From: Cyclina sinensis
Taxonomy: Eukaryota; Mollusca; Bivalvia; Venerida; Veneridae
Direction of reading: 5' to 3'
NCBI GenBank assembly: GCA_012932295.1
Contig: JAAONU010000010.1
Location: 21,092,047-21,156,046 of the forward strand
DNA length: 64,000 bases
The position numbers were made by a program, and so were the translations under genes. The notes under the pieces were generated by a model. That model worked only from the letters and a program-made list of their open reading frames with translations, was not told the DNA's origin and searched no databases. Below, piece by piece: positions 61,562-64,000 of the stretch (position 1 is the first letter of the stretch; every line of letters starts with the position of its first letter).

Positions 61562-64000
61562 CTGTAAAAAGACAGAAAATAACGTTCCAACACTGTCTAT
61601 TTGAATAATAAAACTCGATACATTTTTAGAAATGACCAATATCACTTAAAGTTTTTACAAGGTCACCAAAATTTCAAACGACTGTATCCTGATTTTTCTT
61701 CACTTGAATATGCAGAATATAGCCATACGTAAGAGATCTTAAAAAGTGTACATTTTCACAAAGATTTTGTTCATATTTCATCAGTTTCCGCATTCTTTTA
61801 AAAAAACTAGCAAAAGATGAGTTGAAACAGATGGTGTCATAAATGACACATTAATTAGACAAAGGTTTTTGCTTTGACCTGGAAAATGCAGCTAATGTCA
61901 AAAATGAAAATTCACATTTGCGCTGTGTGAAATAAACAAAAAATAGCATTGGTTTGAGAGTTTCCTTTGACGTTATCTAGAACTTTAGTGGAAAGAATAT
62001 TATGTCATTATTACAACCCTTTTGCACTGGTTTGGCGATTTACAGGGTTGAGTTGTATGTGGGTATTTTATTTTATTTTTTGGTGGGGAGGGTATCATTT
62101 CTTAAAGACTTTTCAACCATGAGGAGCAGTGATCGAGGAGCTGAACTCCATACTGCAAATCCGGAGGTCGGTGGTCCGGAAAGCAACCGTCAAATGTAAT
62201 GAATATTTATAAGTTCACCTTTGTTAAATCGGTAACTCTAAACTAACCCTGTTTTTCTATATTTTATCAAATATTGTGTAAACAAAGAAATGTTATGGAT
62301 TTCAATATTTCATGAAGAGACAATTTCCTCAAATAATGACTTAGTCTGAATACCTTTTTGTTGGAGGCAGAACGGGGGGCATTGCTCGAGGGATTGTGTC
62401 GGAAACACGTGCAATGTTGGACGAAGAGGAAGGTCCTGATCCTGATCTTCGCAAGCCTTGTATAAGGTTCCTTATACTCCGTGTTCCACCAGACACGGAG
62501 GAAGATGATGAACTACTACTACTGCTGCTGCTACTGCTGCTGCTTGATGAACTGGAACTGGTCTGATGACGAAATGCAGACTGAGGATGACCACCTAAAA
62601 TGATATATAAACATATAAGCTAACGTGAATCACCTTAAAGTAACCAAGCATTAATTGTCAGGTATTAAATACGTTGATTTTTTCTGAAAACTTTTCAGCT
62701 TTTTTGTAACAGAAATATGCGTTAAATGTTAGACTGTCTCCGTATATTTATCTGAAAGACGTAATCTTAAATCTGTTTTCGGCTGGTAACGCCCTTACAA
62801 AAATAATGAATGCATTTGTAATAATGACATATTCTTCCAATGAGGCTTGCCATTGTGAATATTAAAGGGAGGCGATCAGGTTTTTTTAAATGCCAAAGAA
62901 CTAAATTACTATATCATCACTAATATATAAAATATGATATAATATTATCATCACTACTGAAACATATAGAGAACAGAAAGTGCTCTACAATAGATAGAAT
63001 ATTTTCGACCTACCAAATGCCCTATTCAGATTAGCATTAGCTACAGCGGCCGTTTCTTGTAGAGCACTGATGGCGGTTGACAAAGGTGGTGAGGGATTGG
63101 TCGGCTGGGGTCTCTGGTTTGCCAGTACCACAATACGGTTCGGCTGACCACTGCCTTCCGGCGGTCGTATCACAAGAAGACGTGGCCTGGACTGTGCATT
63201 GCTTCGTTGACTCGCCTGAAGGTGAGGAAATTTATATTGAGTTAAACGGAATGTAAGACTCTTAACGGATGAATGTGTTTAAATAAAGAATGTCTGTGTA
63301 TGACGATAACGTGTGGAATGCCTCGTTGTGGAACATTAGTCAGAAGGTCACAGTGAGGCTGATGTCTCCGAAGAGAGTGGTAGAATTAAAACAAACGCCA
63401 TTTTTATATGTGTTAGTGAGCAAAATGTTTTTCTGTTTTGAAACCAAAATGTTCACTTCATTACGGGTAAAGAACACACATGACAGAACATGGAGGCCTG
63501 TCGCTTAGACAGCCGTCAATGCGGAACTATGAACTAGAAATATAATCATCGTCATAATCATGTCATCATAACTTATTATCTCAGAACGACACATGTTCAT
63601 AAGACATTCAGGAAGTTGGTCGTGTGAGTCAGCCACAACCTCAGAATTTGCATCTGCAAGATGTATATCTAAAAAAATCTATATGCAAATCAGGTTTGCC
63701 AATCGGATATGTCTTTTATGTAAGAGAAAAGCACTTTCGAAGAGAATTTTTTCTGTACAAAAAAGAAAAGCAGACGAATAGGGCCGATGTGTACATCTGC
63801 TTCTTTTTTTTTGGTTAGATGTATGAAAAGAACAATCTTGTTGTACAAAAGGATGAGAGTAATATCAAGCATGTATCAGCACAAACTTCTACCACATAAT
63901 TTGAATAATTAACCTTAAGAAGAACTTGTCGTCTGCCAACTAAGGTTAGTAAGTCGACAGAAGCCATCAAATTCACTGAAATCTTTCCTGACCCACTGAT
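59593..64000 (-). CDS. Uncharacterised Ser/Thr/Pro-rich protein, last four exons (5' partial)
   Basis: Exons 63914-64000 (open to the window edge), 63014-63215, 62354-62594 and 59593-61561 splice in phase on the minus strand into 832 residues ending at TGA (59593-59595). I do not recognise the family. In order: a short segment with NLMASVDLLTLVGRRQVLLK; a Pro/Asn-rich stretch; a run of about 19 Ser; a basic segment (RSIRNLIQGLRRSG); a predicted helix (VIEAALRRLQERARLQGQ); a His/Asn/Ser-rich region with HSHSSHVNSHGGIHN; a Ser/Thr/Lys region (TSTKSVKTKTIKVTTVV); an Ala-rich region; a more structured block (IIVRREPNGDSIITLSDGQG, then VKIERIIKPNGRIQFLINPV); and a Thr/Pro-rich end. The composition suggests a largely disordered, perhaps secreted, protein; this is inference, and the N terminus needed to judge secretion is missing. 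In-frame ATG at 63965-63967 could be a start, but the frame stays open upstream. Confidence 0.8.
61562..62353 (-). other. Unknown-gene intron (last)
   Basis: AT-rich 0.8-kb intron with no recognisable element. A short plus-strand open frame at 62002-62199 has no family features. Confidence 0.6.
62354..62594 (-). CDS. Unknown-gene exon, poly-Ser
   Basis: Minus-strand acceptor ATTTTAG, donor AAGGTATTC. It encodes a run of about 19 serines built mainly from AGC/AGT codons, then SVSGGTRSIRNLIQGLRRSG and IPRAMPPVLPPTK. It ends with two bases of the Arg codon. Confidence 0.78.
62595..63913 (-). other. Unknown-gene introns flanking the Pro/Asn-rich exon
   Basis: Introns 62595-63013 and 63216-63913, AT-rich. 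I see no repeats or extra exons. Confidence 0.55.
63014..63215 (-). CDS. Unknown-gene exon, Pro/Asn-rich
   Basis: Minus-strand acceptor CCTTCAG, donor GGTAGGT. It encodes ASQRSNAQSRPRLLVIRPPE then GSGQPNRIVVLANQRPQPTN and ends with one base of a Gly codon completed by the next exon. Confidence 0.78.
63914..64000 (-). CDS. Unknown-gene exon (edge of window)
   Basis: Donor AAGGTTAAT on the minus strand with the exon ending in phase 0. The frame is open for all 29 codons to the window edge (ISGSGKISVNLMASVDLLTL VGRRQVLLK). It may continue upstream or include the start Met. Confidence 0.6.

Noticed and set aside
60326..61567. 413-codon plus-strand frame antisense to the unknown gene's last exon
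   Set aside because: The opposite strand has the longer frame, with matching splice phases into three more exons. The antisense frame follows from codon bias in low-complexity sequence.

Overview
The window is eukaryotic nuclear DNA, AT-rich and intron-rich, with GT-AG introns, tRNA-derived SINEs, small terminal-inverted-repeat elements and many minisatellites. A SINE tail ending in GCGTTAAACCCC plus A/C-rich sequence, and elements with AGGGAGGTAATT ends, are typical of molluscan genomes. A mollusc, most likely a bivalve, is inferred; no species is claimed.

Positions 267-49410 (+ strand) hold the 3' part of a natriuretic-peptide-receptor-type membrane guanylate cyclase. Nineteen exons, all with consistent splice phases, encode the last 740 residues: the end of the extracellular ligand-binding domain, a juxtamembrane cysteine motif, one transmembrane helix, a kinase-homology domain, the dimerisation helix and a complete guanylate cyclase domain with its metal-binding, guanine-specifying and transition-state residues. 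The 5' exons lie upstream of position 1.

Inside the 9.3-kb intron 5 (21674-30985) two exons on the same strand encode a P2X7-type ballast domain (22684-23634). It has no in-frame ATG. It is either the 3' end of a nested gene, an alternative 3' end of the receptor, or a decayed copy.

Positions 49411-59592 are non-coding apart from the receptor 3' UTR, mobile-element remnants and simple repeats. Positions 59593-64000 (- strand) hold the last four exons (832 residues) of an unrecognised low-complexity protein rich in Ser, Thr, Asn and Pro; its 5' end runs off the window.

The most unusual structure is at splice sites. Three receptor exons (12, 13, 15) are immediately preceded by minisatellites whose units resemble or include the acceptor. 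Exon 4 is followed within about 35 bp by another minisatellite. Exon 11 is preceded by a duplicated acceptor plus exon start that would cause premature termination if used. Two inverted-repeat elements each carry a tRNA-like Pol III promoter segment and share terminal sequence.
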